A program made the position numbers and the translations under genes. Below are positions 16,274-24,258 of a stretch of DNA of 64,000 bases, piece by piece (position 1 is the stretch's first letter; each line of letters opens with the position of its first letter). This DNA is from Bacillus_BA songklensis (GTDB taxonomy: Bacteria > Bacillota > Bacilli > Bacillales > Bacillaceae_H), in assembly GCF_042649685.1 (NCBI RefSeq), contig NZ_JBHRZT010000039.1, positions 1 to 64,000 of the forward strand, given 5' to 3'. The notes beneath the pieces are model-generated. The model worked only from the letters and a program-made list of their open reading frames with translations. It made no database searches and was not told the DNA's origin.

Positions 16274-16291
16274 TGAATGATTATTCATTCA
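16274..16291 (+). promoter_or_regulatory. FadR operator upstream of lcfB
   Basis: TGAATGATTATTCATTCA is a perfect match to the B. subtilis FadR (YsiA) consensus TGAATGAMTANTCATTCA. It lies 26 bases before the lcfB start. In that species FadR represses fatty-acid degradation genes and is released by long-chain acyl-CoA. Confidence 0.9.
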
Positions 16292-16316
16292 TTAAACTAC
16301 CAAAGGGAGTGAGAGT

Positions 16317-17870
16317 GTGAATTTATCATCACAATTGCATGCTACTGCTCTTCAACATGCAAACAAGCATGCATACGTGTTTCAAGACGAAGCTGTTACC
16401 TATTTAGAGTTAGATGCGGCCGTGTCCCAATTTGCGGGTGGACTAGAGAAAATGGGTTTGAAAAAAGGCGATCATATTGCTATGCTGTTAGAAAACTCGC
16501 CCTATTTTGTAGTCGGATTATATGGTGCATTGCGTTTAGGTGCAACTGTTATTCCTATTAATCCCGTATATACAGCAGATGAAATCACCTACATTCTGAA
16601 CAATGGTGACGTTAAAGCCGTCATTGCACTTGATGTGCTTACTCCTCTGTTGCAAGATATTGAACCGCTACTTCCAAGTGTCGATCATTTCATCACATGT
16701 GAAACACCCCAGCAGCAAGAAGACACCCAGTATGAAAAGAAATCATCATTTTTCGGAAAAATGAAACCGTTTACAGAATTGTTATCCTCAGGAGAGGCAA
16801 TATTTGAACCTCCAGCTGTTGAAGAAGAAGAAACTGCTGTTATTTTATATACATCAGGGACAACCGGTAAACCAAAAGGGGCGATGTTAACGCATAAAAA
16901 CCTATACAGGAATGCAAAAGATATCGCTGACTTCCTAAATATACATGAGCAAGATTGGGTCATGGCTGTATTGCCGATGTTTCATGTATTTTCCTTAAGC
17001 GTTGCATTAAATGCCCCTTTAATGAATGGGGGAACCGTTATCATTATGCCGAGATTTAGTCCGGCAGCCGTTTTTGAGACGATTCGAAAGCATAAGGCTA
17101 CGATTTTTGCCGGTGTTCCAACCATGTATAATTTTTTGCTGCGATATCCTGAGGGGAAGCAAGAAGATGTTCAGACGTTACGGCTTTGTATTTCTGGAGG
17201 ATCCTCTATGCCTGCAGCGCTATTGAAAGCATTTGAGCAAAAATTCAATGTCATTATTTCAGAAGGATATGGACTGTCTGAAGCCTCGCCTGTTACATGT
17301 TTCAACCCGCTTGATCAACCGCGTAAACCGGGATCCATCGGGATGAATATTGTCAATGTAGAAAATAAAGTAGTGGATGAGTTTGGTGAGGAGGTACCGG
17401 TAGGACAAGTTGGAGAGCTGGTCGTCCGCGGCCCAAACATCATGAAAGGGTATTATAAAATGCCGGAAGAAACCGCCCGCACAATTAAGAAGGGCTGGTT
17501 GTATACAGGGGATTTGGCAAGGATGGATGAAGACGGATATTTTTATATTGTCGACCGTAAGAAAGACATGATCATTGTTGGAGGATATAATGTTTATCCG
17601 CGTGAAGTGGAAGAAGTACTATACGGGCATCCATCTGTTGTAGAAGCAGCGGTCATCGGGATTCCTGACATGGACTTCGGGGAAGCGGTGAAGTGTTTTG
17701 TGGTCGTAAAAGATGCTTCCCTGACAGAAGAGGAGTTAATGGCCTACTGCCGTGAGCACCTAGCAAAATATAAGGTTCCGAGTGAAATTGACTTTTTGGA
17801 TGAGCTCCCGAAAAATACAACAGGAAAAATTTTGCGAAGAGCGTTGAAGCAACAGTTGCTGGAGCAATGA
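16317..17870 (+). CDS. lcfB: Long-chain fatty-acid--CoA ligase
   Basis: A 517-residue ATP-dependent acyl-CoA synthetase of the ANL superfamily, activating fatty acids for beta-oxidation in the cytoplasm. Motifs: ILYTSGTTGKPKGAML (P-loop, about residue 180), YGLSEASP, YTGDLARMDEDGYFYIVDRK and the catalytic Lys in NTTGKILRR at the C-terminus. Start GTG at 16317 follows AAAGGGAGTG. The FadR box just upstream and the position after yhfI support orthology to B. subtilis lcfB (yhfL). An enoyl-CoA hydratase gene follows after 84 bases, so the two probably form a fatty-acid degradation transcript. Confidence 0.93.
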   Translation: MNLSSQLHATALQHANKHAYVFQDEAVTYLELDAAVSQFAGGLEKMGLKKGDHIAMLLENSPYFVVGLYGALRLGATVIPINPVYTADEITYILNNGDVKAVIALDVLTPLLQDIEPLLPSVDHFITCETPQQQEDTQYEKKSSFFGKMKPFTELLSSGEAIFEPPAVEEEETAVILYTSGTTGKPKGAMLTHKNLYRNAKDIADFLNIHEQDWVMAVLPMFHVFSLSVALNAPLMNGGTVIIMPRFSPAAVFETIRKHKATIFAGVPTMYNFLLRYPEGKQEDVQTLRLCISGGSSMPAALLKAFEQKFNVIISEGYGLSEASPVTCFNPLDQPRKPGSIGMNIVNVENKVVDEFGEEVPVGQVGELVVRGPNIMKGYYKMPEETARTIKKGWLYTGDLARMDEDGYFYIVDRKKDMIIVGGYNVYPREVEEVLYGHPSVVEAAVIGIPDMDFGEAVKCFVVVKDASLTEEELMAYCREHLAKYKVPSEIDFLDELPKNTTGKILRRALKQQLLEQ

Positions 17871-17954
17871 TGACAAAAGAGTTACCGGTGAAAAAGGGTT
17901 TTGTTCATTCGTATAGAAACAATATTGTGAACGCTAACAAAGGTGGTGTGAAAA

Positions 17955-18731
17955 ATGAGTGCTATACGATATGAGGTAAATGGGCATGTTGCGAGCATTA
18001 CATTAAATCGTCCTGAAGCATTGAACGCCTTCAATTATGAAATGTTGCTTCAATTAGAGGAAGCGGTAGAGGCTATTCGCCTCAATCAAGACATACGCGT
18101 TGTCACTGTAACTGGAGCCGGGGAGAAGGCTTTTAGTGTGGGTGCTGATTTGAAAGAAAGAAAATCATTGACTCCTGAAGAAGTGAAACGAAATATTTAT
18201 AAAATTGGCGAAGTATTTTCAAAGATTGAACAGCTGCCTCAGCCTGTCATTGCCATTTTGAACGGCTATGCATTTGGGGGGGGGATGGAGTTGGCTCTTG
18301 CTTGTGATTTCCGGATTGCTGCTGATAATACGCTTGTTGGATTAACAGAGACAAGTCTGGCTATTATTCCAGGAGCGGGAGGTACCCAGCGTCTTCCTCG
18401 CTTAATTGGAGAAGCAAGAGCTCTGGAGTTGATTTTGACTGCCCGTAAGCTTTCCACAGTTGAGGGATATACATACGGCTTGTTTATGGAAGTTGTACCT
18501 CCAGCACAGCTGGAGGAATCTGCTCAGCGTCTAGTGGATGCAATGCTGCAAAATGGGCCGGTTGCGCTGCAGCAAGCAAAGTTTGCCATTAAGGAAGGAA
18601 TGAAGGTAGATTTACAAACAGGTCTTCATATTGAAAGAAAAGCATATGAACTAACCATTCCAACGGAAGACCGGATGGAAGCATTAACGGCTTTTGGCGA
18701 AAAGAGAAAACCTGTATTCAAAGGAAAATAA
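17955..18731 (+). CDS. Enoyl-CoA hydratase/isomerase family protein
   Basis: A 258-residue crotonase-fold enzyme, adding water to 2-enoyl-CoA in beta-oxidation. The oxyanion-hole segments are AFSVGADLKER (about residues 60-70) and NGYAFGGGMELALACD (about 100-115). Both catalytic Glu positions are present, in GGGMEL and in LTETSLAIIPGAGGTQR. It starts with ATG after AAAGGTGG. It lies 84 bases after lcfB, without a terminator between, and ends before a strong terminator. It could alternatively act in branched-chain acyl-CoA breakdown. Confidence 0.9.
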   Translation: MSAIRYEVNGHVASITLNRPEALNAFNYEMLLQLEEAVEAIRLNQDIRVVTVTGAGEKAFSVGADLKERKSLTPEEVKRNIYKIGEVFSKIEQLPQPVIAILNGYAFGGGMELALACDFRIAADNTLVGLTETSLAIIPGAGGTQRLPRLIGEARALELILTARKLSTVEGYTYGLFMEVVPPAQLEESAQRLVDAMLQNGPVALQQAKFAIKEGMKVDLQTGLHIERKAYELTIPTEDRMEALTAFGEKRKPVFKGK

Positions 18732-18786
18732 GGAAAAGCTCTAACACTATGGAAAGAAATGTGGAATCAGGGCCTCTCACAAAATG

Positions 18787-18828
18787 AATCGTCGTGGAGA
18801 ATCTAAAATTTCCATGACGATTTTTTTT
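18787..18828 (+). terminator. Terminator after the enoyl-CoA hydratase gene
   Basis: AATCGTCGTGGA and TCCATGACGATT pair with one mismatch, followed by a run of eight T. Confidence 0.88.
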
Positions 18829-18859
18829 ATTACGATCGGTCTTTTTTCACAGACCAGGA

Positions 18860-19070
18860 TATAAATCCACATAAATCATTGAACATGAGCAAAAAGCGCT
18901 CTCATGTTCAATGATTTACGCATAAGCGGCTGGCAGGCTCCCTTACGGATTCTTGCCAGCCGCTTATACGAAGACCTTTGTAAGCCTGCTCAAGGTGAGA
19001 GAACAGAAAAGCGCAAATTGAAGAAGGCTCGATGACAGAGGTTAAAAAATTAAGTAGGACTTATATATAA
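18860..19070 (-). repeat. Dispersed repeat R1, full copy A
   Basis: Read on the minus strand it has the left module (CTTAATTTTTTAACCTCTGT, CTTACAAAGGTCTTCGTATA), hairpin 1 (AAGCGGCTGGCA / TGCCAGCCGCTT, 18922-18967), the linker ATGCGTAAATCA, hairpin 2 (CATTGAACATGAG / CTCATGTTCAATG, 18873-18917) and the right border TGATTTATGTGGAT. It faces copy B head-to-head with its left end at about 19065. Confidence 0.8.
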
Positions 19071-19074
19071 CTTC

Positions 19075-19271
19075 AACTTAATTTTTTAACATCATCTATC
19101 GCTTGTTATCCCGTTTATGTTCCTTTGTTTGAACATCCTGAATAGACTCAAAAGGTTCTCGTATAAGGCTTCGGCAAGGGCCCGCAAGGGAAATGGGCGA
19201 AGCCTTATGCGTAAATCATGTAGCGTGGACCGTTTTTGTCCGTGCTACATGATTTATGTGGATTCATATAG
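19075..19271 (+). repeat. Dispersed repeat R1, full copy B
   Basis: The same module order as copy A on the opposite strand: CTTAATTTTTTAACATC, AAAAGGTTCTCGTATAAG, hairpin 1 (AAGGCTTCG / CGAAGCCTT), linker ATGCGTAAATCATG, hairpin 2 (AATCATGTAGC / GCTACATGATT) and right border TTATGTGGATTCATATAG. Stem sequences differ from copy A, but each stem remains self-complementary. Confidence 0.8.
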
Positions 19272-19319
19272 TTAGAGCGTAAAAGTAGGAAAATGATAAT
19301 TAAAATTTTTAAAAAATTC

Positions 19320-19347
19320 TTGAAATTATTTTTGTATAGGTTATAAT
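19320..19347 (+). promoter_or_regulatory. Sigma-A promoter of the ABC importer operon
   Basis: TTGAAA (19320-19325), 16 bases, TATAAT (19342-19347), 61 bases before the first gene. No T-box or other riboswitch is visible in the short leader. Confidence 0.65.
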
Positions 19348-19407
19348 TTATCGCATAAAAGCATAGACGTGTAAAAGTCAAAAAGTGCGTGTAGGGGGAA
19401 TTATGGG

Positions 19408-20406
19408 ATGATAAAGAGAAAAAGAACCATGGCAGGTGCGGCATTAGCAATGTTATTGCTCGCATCCGGCTGTAATTCAAGTACGAATACGACAGCGAAA
19501 AATGAAGGAGAAAAAAAGCAAGATTCGTATGTAATCGGGGTTACACAAATTGTGGAACATGATTCATTAGATGAAGCGTATAAAGGTTTTCAGGCCGCAT
19601 TAAAGGACAAAGGGCTGGAAGTAGAATATGATGTGCAAATAGCTCAGGGTGATATGAACAACAATCAGACGATTGCCCAAAATTTTGTCGGTGACGATGT
19701 GGACTTAATCTTTGCAAACTCGACACCTAGTGCGCTGGGAGCACTGAACGCAACGAAAGATATTCCGATTGTTTTTACATCTGTAACGGATCCGGTTGGA
19801 GCCAAGCTCGTGAAATCATTTGAAGAGCCTGGCACCAACATTACAGGTACAACGGATACGCATCCGGATGCCATTCCGAATACGATTAAATTTATTGATA
19901 AATATGAAAAGGGAACGAAAATCGGGATGATTTTCAATTCCGGTGAGCAAAACTCTGTGGCACAAATAAATATGGTGAAAAAGGCGATAAAAGGAACGGA
20001 TTTGAAGCTTATCGAAGCCCCGGTTTCTACGTCGGCTGAAGTGAAGCAGGCAGCAGAATCACTCGTTGGAAGTGCTGACGTGATCTATATCATTACAGAT
20101 AACACGGTTGTATCGGCCCTGGAGTCTGTCATTAAAGTGGCAAGTGACGAAGATATTCCGCTTTATGTAGGCGAGCTGGATTCAGTTAAGCGCGGAGGGT
20201 TTGCGGCATACGGCTTTGACTACTATGACATTGGCTACCAGGCCGGGGAAATGGCAGCAAGCATTTTAACAGGGGAGAAAAAGCCTTCTGACATCCCGGT
20301 TCAGTATCCGGATAAATTGAAGCTTCTTATCAATAAAAAAGCCGCTAGTGATATGGGAGTTGAATTATTGAAAGAATGGGATAGCGAAGCAGAATACATT
20401 GAATAG
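19408..20406 (+). CDS. ABC transporter substrate-binding lipoprotein (ABC_sub_bind family)
   Basis: 332 residues. The signal peptide ends in lipobox LLASGC (Cys near 22), then comes a two-lobed periplasmic-binding fold of the PF04392 type (YVIGVTQIVEHDSLDEAYKG; IPIVFTSVTDPVGAKLV; GTTDTHP). AGGGGG precedes ATG. It is first of a three-gene importer with a LivH-like permease and one ATPase. Relatives carry aromatic amino acids or other small amines in Firmicutes (TrpXYZ type), but the ligand here cannot be read from the sequence. Confidence 0.9.
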   Translation: MIKRKRTMAGAALAMLLLASGCNSSTNTTAKNEGEKKQDSYVIGVTQIVEHDSLDEAYKGFQAALKDKGLEVEYDVQIAQGDMNNNQTIAQNFVGDDVDLIFANSTPSALGALNATKDIPIVFTSVTDPVGAKLVKSFEEPGTNITGTTDTHPDAIPNTIKFIDKYEKGTKIGMIFNSGEQNSVAQINMVKKAIKGTDLKLIEAPVSTSAEVKQAAESLVGSADVIYIITDNTVVSALESVIKVASDEDIPLYVGELDSVKRGGFAAYGFDYYDIGYQAGEMAASILTGEKKPSDIPVQYPDKLKLLINKKAASDMGVELLKEWDSEAEYIE

Positions 20407-20445
20407 AATATGAAGATAATCATCTAGGAGAAACGGGGGAGAAAC

Positions 20446-21456
20446 ATGTTTACAGCCGTGTTTGGCTCAGTGGAAGCGGGTCTTATGTACGCTATTATGG
20501 CACTCGGTGTTTACATTTCATTTCGCATTTTAAATATTCCTGATTTAACAGTAGATGGCAGTTTCGTAACAGGGGCCGCCATCGCCTCTGTTTGTATTGT
20601 AAACGGGGTTAATCCGGTGCTCGCTTCTATTTTGGCGCTGATCGGTGGCTTTGCAGCGGGAAGTATCACAGGTCTTCTTCATACAAAGGGAAAGATTAAT
20701 GCATTGCTGTCCGGGATTTTAATGATGATTGCCCTTTACTCAATCAACCTAAGAATTATGGGGAAATCGAACATTCCGATGTTGCAGGAAGAAACCATCT
20801 TTACATCCATTACCAATATGTTTAGTACTGTCGATAAGAGCGTTAATGGCTTATTGGCTCAAGCAGGACTAGCAGGGTTTATTCCAAAAACGTGGGCGAT
20901 TGCATTTTTGATGATCATGGTAGTTGCAATCTTAAAGACTGTGCTCGACCAATTCCTCAAAACAGAAGTAGGTCTTGCACTAAGGGCGACAGGAGACAAT
21001 CTAGATATGATCCGCAGCTTTGGGGGACATACGGACTCATATATTATTGTAGGCCTTGGAATTTCCAATGCCCTGGTTGCTTTTTCAGGAGCGCTTGTAG
21101 CGCAGTACAGCGGCTTTAGTGATATCGGAATGGGAATCGGGATGATTGTCATCGGTCTTGCTTCTGTTATCATCGGTGAAGCCATTTTCGGCACGAAAAA
21201 AATAGCAAGAGCGACCCTTGCCGTCATTGGAGGCTCCATTATCTACCGTTTAATAGTAAGTCTGGCGTTACGCGTCAAGTTTTTGGAAACCGGGGATATG
21301 AAATTAATTACAGCGGCAATTGTTATCTTAGCGCTGCTTCTTCCAAAAATGATGGCTAATTATCAGGAAAAGCAACGGAAAAAAGCAAGATTGGCAGAAA
21401 AAGTGAAGATTGCAAACAGGGGTGAGAGAATTGTTGCAACTAAATCAGATTTATAA
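20446..21456 (+). CDS. ABC transporter permease (BPD_transp_2 / LivH-like)
   Basis: 336 residues with eight or nine TM segments and typical family sequence ALGVYISFRILNIPDLTVDG near the start and GLALRATGDNLDMIRSFG in the cytoplasmic loop. It ends with a basic cytoplasmic tail rich in Lys/Arg. It lies between the binding protein (40 bases away) and the ATPase, whose start it overlaps. Confidence 0.92.
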   Translation: MFTAVFGSVEAGLMYAIMALGVYISFRILNIPDLTVDGSFVTGAAIASVCIVNGVNPVLASILALIGGFAAGSITGLLHTKGKINALLSGILMMIALYSINLRIMGKSNIPMLQEETIFTSITNMFSTVDKSVNGLLAQAGLAGFIPKTWAIAFLMIMVVAILKTVLDQFLKTEVGLALRATGDNLDMIRSFGGHTDSYIIVGLGISNALVAFSGALVAQYSGFSDIGMGIGMIVIGLASVIIGEAIFGTKKIARATLAVIGGSIIYRLIVSLALRVKFLETGDMKLITAAIVILALLLPKMMANYQEKQRKKARLAEKVKIANRGERIVATKSDL

Positions 21457-22225
21457 AGTGTTTAATGAAGGAACATCAGATGAAAAGATAGCCTTGCAAA
21501 ATCTCTCTCTTTCCTTAAAAAAAGGAGATTTCGTTACCGTTATCGGGAGTAATGGGGCAGGAAAATCAACATTAATGAACATTATTTCCGGCCGCTTACA
21601 AACAGATACCGGAGAGGTAGTCATCGCCGATAAAAATGTTACATCCCTTCCAGAGCACCAGCGGGCCCGCCTTATAGGACGCGTTTTCCAGGATCCGATG
21701 GCCGGCACAGCTCCTTATTTGACCATTGAAGAGAATTTAGCGATTGCATATGCAAGAACAAGAAGGAGAACATTGACTTTCGGGGTGACGAAAAAGCGGC
21801 TTGTTTTTTTCAAAGAACAACTAGAACGTCTCCAACTCGGATTGGAAAATCGGCTCGATGCAAAAGTAGGACTGCTTTCAGGGGGGGAACGCCAGGCCCT
21901 TTCCTTGTTGATGGCTACTTTTACAGAGCCGAGTATTTTGCTGTTGGATGAGCATACGGCAGCGTTGGATCCTTCAAGGGCGGAACTTATTACACAGCTT
22001 ACAAAAGAGATTGTCGAACGCCTTCACTTAACGACTTTAATGGTAACTCATAATATGCAGCAAGCTTTATATTTAGGGAACAAGCTCATCATGATGGACA
22101 AAGGGCAAATTATCTTTGAAGCGAGTGACGAACAAAAACAAGAACTGACCATTGAATCATTGCTGCAAGAATTCCAGCGTATTCGTGGGACACAATTATC
22201 GAGTGACCGGGCATTGCTTGTATAA
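21431..22225 (+). CDS. ABC transporter ATP-binding protein
   Basis: About 264 residues. Walker A is GSNGAGKST, the signature is LSGGERQAL, Walker B is ILLLDEHTAALDP and the switch His is in MVTHNM. The gene overlaps the end of the permease gene. The start is uncertain: TTG at 21431 follows AGGGGTGAG at a good distance, while GTG at 21422 and TTG at 21410 are alternatives in the same frame. It is the only ATPase of this importer. Confidence 0.92.
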   Translation: MLQLNQIYKVFNEGTSDEKIALQNLSLSLKKGDFVTVIGSNGAGKSTLMNIISGRLQTDTGEVVIADKNVTSLPEHQRARLIGRVFQDPMAGTAPYLTIEENLAIAYARTRRRTLTFGVTKKRLVFFKEQLERLQLGLENRLDAKVGLLSGGERQALSLLMATFTEPSILLLDEHTAALDPSRAELITQLTKEIVERLHLTTLMVTHNMQQALYLGNKLIMMDKGQIIFEASDEQKQELTIESLLQEFQRIRGTQLSSDRALLV

Positions 22226-22228
22226 TAT

Positions 22229-22315
22229 CATAAATCCACATAAATAATGGGACACGGATAAAGACATCCGTGTCCCATTATTTATGTCAAATTATTTATG
22301 TGAATTTATATAGTT
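22229..22315 (+). repeat. Dispersed repeat R1, short copy C (hairpin 2 only)
   Basis: ATAATGGGACACGGAT and ATCCGTGTCCCATTAT form a perfect stem. It is flanked on the left by ATCCACATAAATA and on the right by TTATGTG-AATT-TATATAG, both versions of the R1 right border in inverted orientation. Placed between the ATPase and yhfN genes, it may double as terminator of the importer operon. Confidence 0.65.
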
Positions 22316-22378
22316 CTAAAAATAATTGGGGGACCTACAATATATAATATAAACAGGTTGTACAAAAGGGGGGATAAC

Positions 22379-23638
22379 ATGAGAAAACTCATAGGCTGGG
22401 CAGCAATTGCCTTTTTGGCATATACCGTTTTTATGTGCGTTTATTTATTTTATTTGAGTGATACGTCCATACCTGCCCAGTTAAAAGGGTCAAGTGTGGA
22501 TCCTGCAACATTTATGACACCAAGGGAGCTTTTACTAAGCGAGGAATTTTCGCAAATTAAAAATTTGCTCTTTTTTATCGCCATTCCTTATAAGTGGTTG
22601 ATTCTCATTTTGATTCTTTGCTTCGGCTTTTCACGTAAGTTTAGCACGTGGGCAGCCGCCATCAGCAGTAAATCATTTATTCAGACAGCGATTTATGTAT
22701 TTTGGTTTTCTTTTTTAACATTTATTTTGTTTTTTCCACTTGATTTTCTTGGCTATGAGGTATCCAAACGGTATCGGATTACAACTCAGACTTTTCAAGA
22801 CTGGATGAAAGATCAAATGACTACCTTTTGGTTAAATTATGGATTGATGCTGGTTATTGTGTTTGTAGTGTATATACTTATCCGTAAGTTTGAAAAGCGC
22901 TGGTGGCTTTATGCTTGGCTGTTATCCATCCCTTTTACGATTTTTTTAACCTTTATTCGGCCTGTGATTATTGATCCTCTTTACAATGACTTCTATCCAC
23001 TGAAGAATAAAGAGCTGGAAACGAAAATATTGGCGCTTGCAAAAGAGGCTAATATTCCTGCTGAACATGTATATGAAGTCAATATGTCTGAAAAAACCAA
23101 TTCGTTAAATGCTTATGTCACCGGAATCGGAAGCAATTCACGCATTGTTTTATGGGATACTACCTTAAATAAACTGAAAGAAGATGAGATTTTATTTATT
23201 ATGGGTCACGAAATGGGACACTATGTGATGAAGCATATTTACTTTGGGGTTGGGGGCTATTTGTTGTTATCCCTAATAGGGCTTTATATAACGAGACATT
23301 TGGTGGTTTGGATTTTTAGAAGAGGAAAAGATACGTTACGCATTAAGGATTTCACAGACATATCTTCTTTGCCTCTTCTTTTACTGGTGTTCTCCATCCT
23401 CTCGTTTGCCGCAAGTCCGCTTACAAACGCTGTCTCCCGTTTTCAGGAACATAAAGCAGATGAGTATGCAATTGAGATGATAGGGAATAAACAAGCGGCG
23501 GTTTCTAGTTTTCAAAAGTTAACAAAAGCGGGCCTAAGCCAGGTAAATCCACCAAAGCTCGTAAAAATCTTCCGTTATAGTCATCCAACTATTCTAGAAC
23601 GCATTGACTTTATTGAGAAGTATGAAGATGGGGGATGA
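22379..23638 (+). CDS. yhfN: M48 family (Ste24-like) membrane metallopeptidase
   Basis: A 419-residue integral membrane zinc protease. Several N-terminal TM segments of the CAAX-protease N domain are followed by the peptidase domain. The zinc site is HEMGH (about residue 278) with a third ligand Glu in QEHKADEYA (about 358). ATG at 22379 follows AAAGGGGGG; an earlier in-frame ATG at 22358 would include that site. In B. subtilis yhfN lies in the same neighbourhood as yhfH, yhfI and lcfB. Its likely role is quality control or processing of membrane proteins. Confidence 0.9.
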   Translation: MRKLIGWAAIAFLAYTVFMCVYLFYLSDTSIPAQLKGSSVDPATFMTPRELLLSEEFSQIKNLLFFIAIPYKWLILILILCFGFSRKFSTWAAAISSKSFIQTAIYVFWFSFLTFILFFPLDFLGYEVSKRYRITTQTFQDWMKDQMTTFWLNYGLMLVIVFVVYILIRKFEKRWWLYAWLLSIPFTIFLTFIRPVIIDPLYNDFYPLKNKELETKILALAKEANIPAEHVYEVNMSEKTNSLNAYVTGIGSNSRIVLWDTTLNKLKEDEILFIMGHEMGHYVMKHIYFGVGGYLLLSLIGLYITRHLVVWIFRRGKDTLRIKDFTDISSLPLLLLVFSILSFAASPLTNAVSRFQEHKADEYAIEMIGNKQAAVSSFQKLTKAGLSQVNPPKLVKIFRYSHPTILERIDFIEKYEDGG

Positions 23639-23738
23639 ACCGTCATGAGAAACTCAGTAAAATCAGGAGTTACTTGACGGTTCATTTTTTAGTTAATAAA
23701 CAAGATTATCTTTCTTTTTAGGACTTATAAGACAGTTC
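23636..23738 (+). repeat. Dispersed repeat R2, diverged copy b
   Basis: GAACCGTCATGAGAAACTCA and CTTGACGGTTC reproduce the R2 palindrome with changed but paired stem bases. GGACTTATAAGACAGTTCC follows at the same distance as GACTTATGGGACAGCCTC in copies a and c. It begins inside the stop codon region of yhfN and may terminate it. Confidence 0.55.
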
Positions 23739-23885
23739 CGTTTGTTTATTTGCTTGTTAAAACACATAAGGCATGAAAATTTTGTGGTAAAAGGGAACTC
23801 TCCAGCGTACGTATGAGAAAGGCTGTAATAGAACAGGAAAAAATTTGTGAAAAATATAAAAATAGGCTTTTTATTTAACGTTATC

Positions 23886-23927
23886 TGTTATATAATAACA
23901 ACGTAGAGAAAAAACTGTATTATAACA
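23886..23927 (+). promoter_or_regulatory. Promoter region and palindromes of the aceBA locus
   Basis: TGTTATATAATAACA (23886-23900) is a palindrome, and TGTATTATAACA (23916-23927) is identical to the element before yhfH at 14924-14935. An AGGAAGGAG ribosome site follows, 20 bases before the broken aceB start. These may be operators, or promoter -10 sequence. Confidence 0.45.
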
Positions 23928-23958
23928 ATAGGAAGGAGAGTGCTTATTGGCTTATTGA

Positions 23959-24185
23959 ATGAAGATTGATACAACCGGCAGATAAATTATCGGTAAACTA
24001 CCCCAGATTGCCTCAAGATCTTAACACCAGATGCGCTTCAATTTTTTGAAACTACTTCAGCTTAAGTTCAACTCAACAAGAAAAGACTTACTCCAAAATC
24101 GAAAAATAAGGCAAGGAGAGATTGACGCGGAGCGGCACCGATTGATCCCTTGATGGAAGATGCCGCGACAGTTGAAACGTCCATG
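23959..24185 (+). pseudogene. aceB: Relic of malate synthase gene aceB
   Basis: Three frames together give IIGKLPQIAS, KILTPDALQFFETTSA, then FNSTRKDLLQNRKIRQGEID, matching the N-terminus of malate synthase A. A jump follows to PLMEDAATVE, which matches an internal segment near the C-terminal half (LMEDAATAEISR). Stop codons, two frameshifts and loss of about 1.3 kb make it dead. It keeps its start codon and position directly upstream of aceA, as in intact aceBA operons. Confidence 0.85.
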
Positions 24186-24258
24186 ATTTCTTCATGATCA
24201 GAGGGGATGAAATTCTTTGATCATATTAAACTACCAAAATAATTAGGGGGATGTTAAG

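Noticed and set aside
18860..19271. CRISPR array
   Set aside because: Repeats are long, few, inverted and not separated by uniform spacers; no cas genes are nearby.
19270..19407. T-box leader for a tryptophan-type importer
   Set aside because: The leader after the promoter is only about 55 bases and lacks the T-box sequence.
19205..19480. 91-codon minus-strand frame
   Set aside because: It overlaps repeat R1 and the start of the importer lipoprotein gene; not plausible as a gene.
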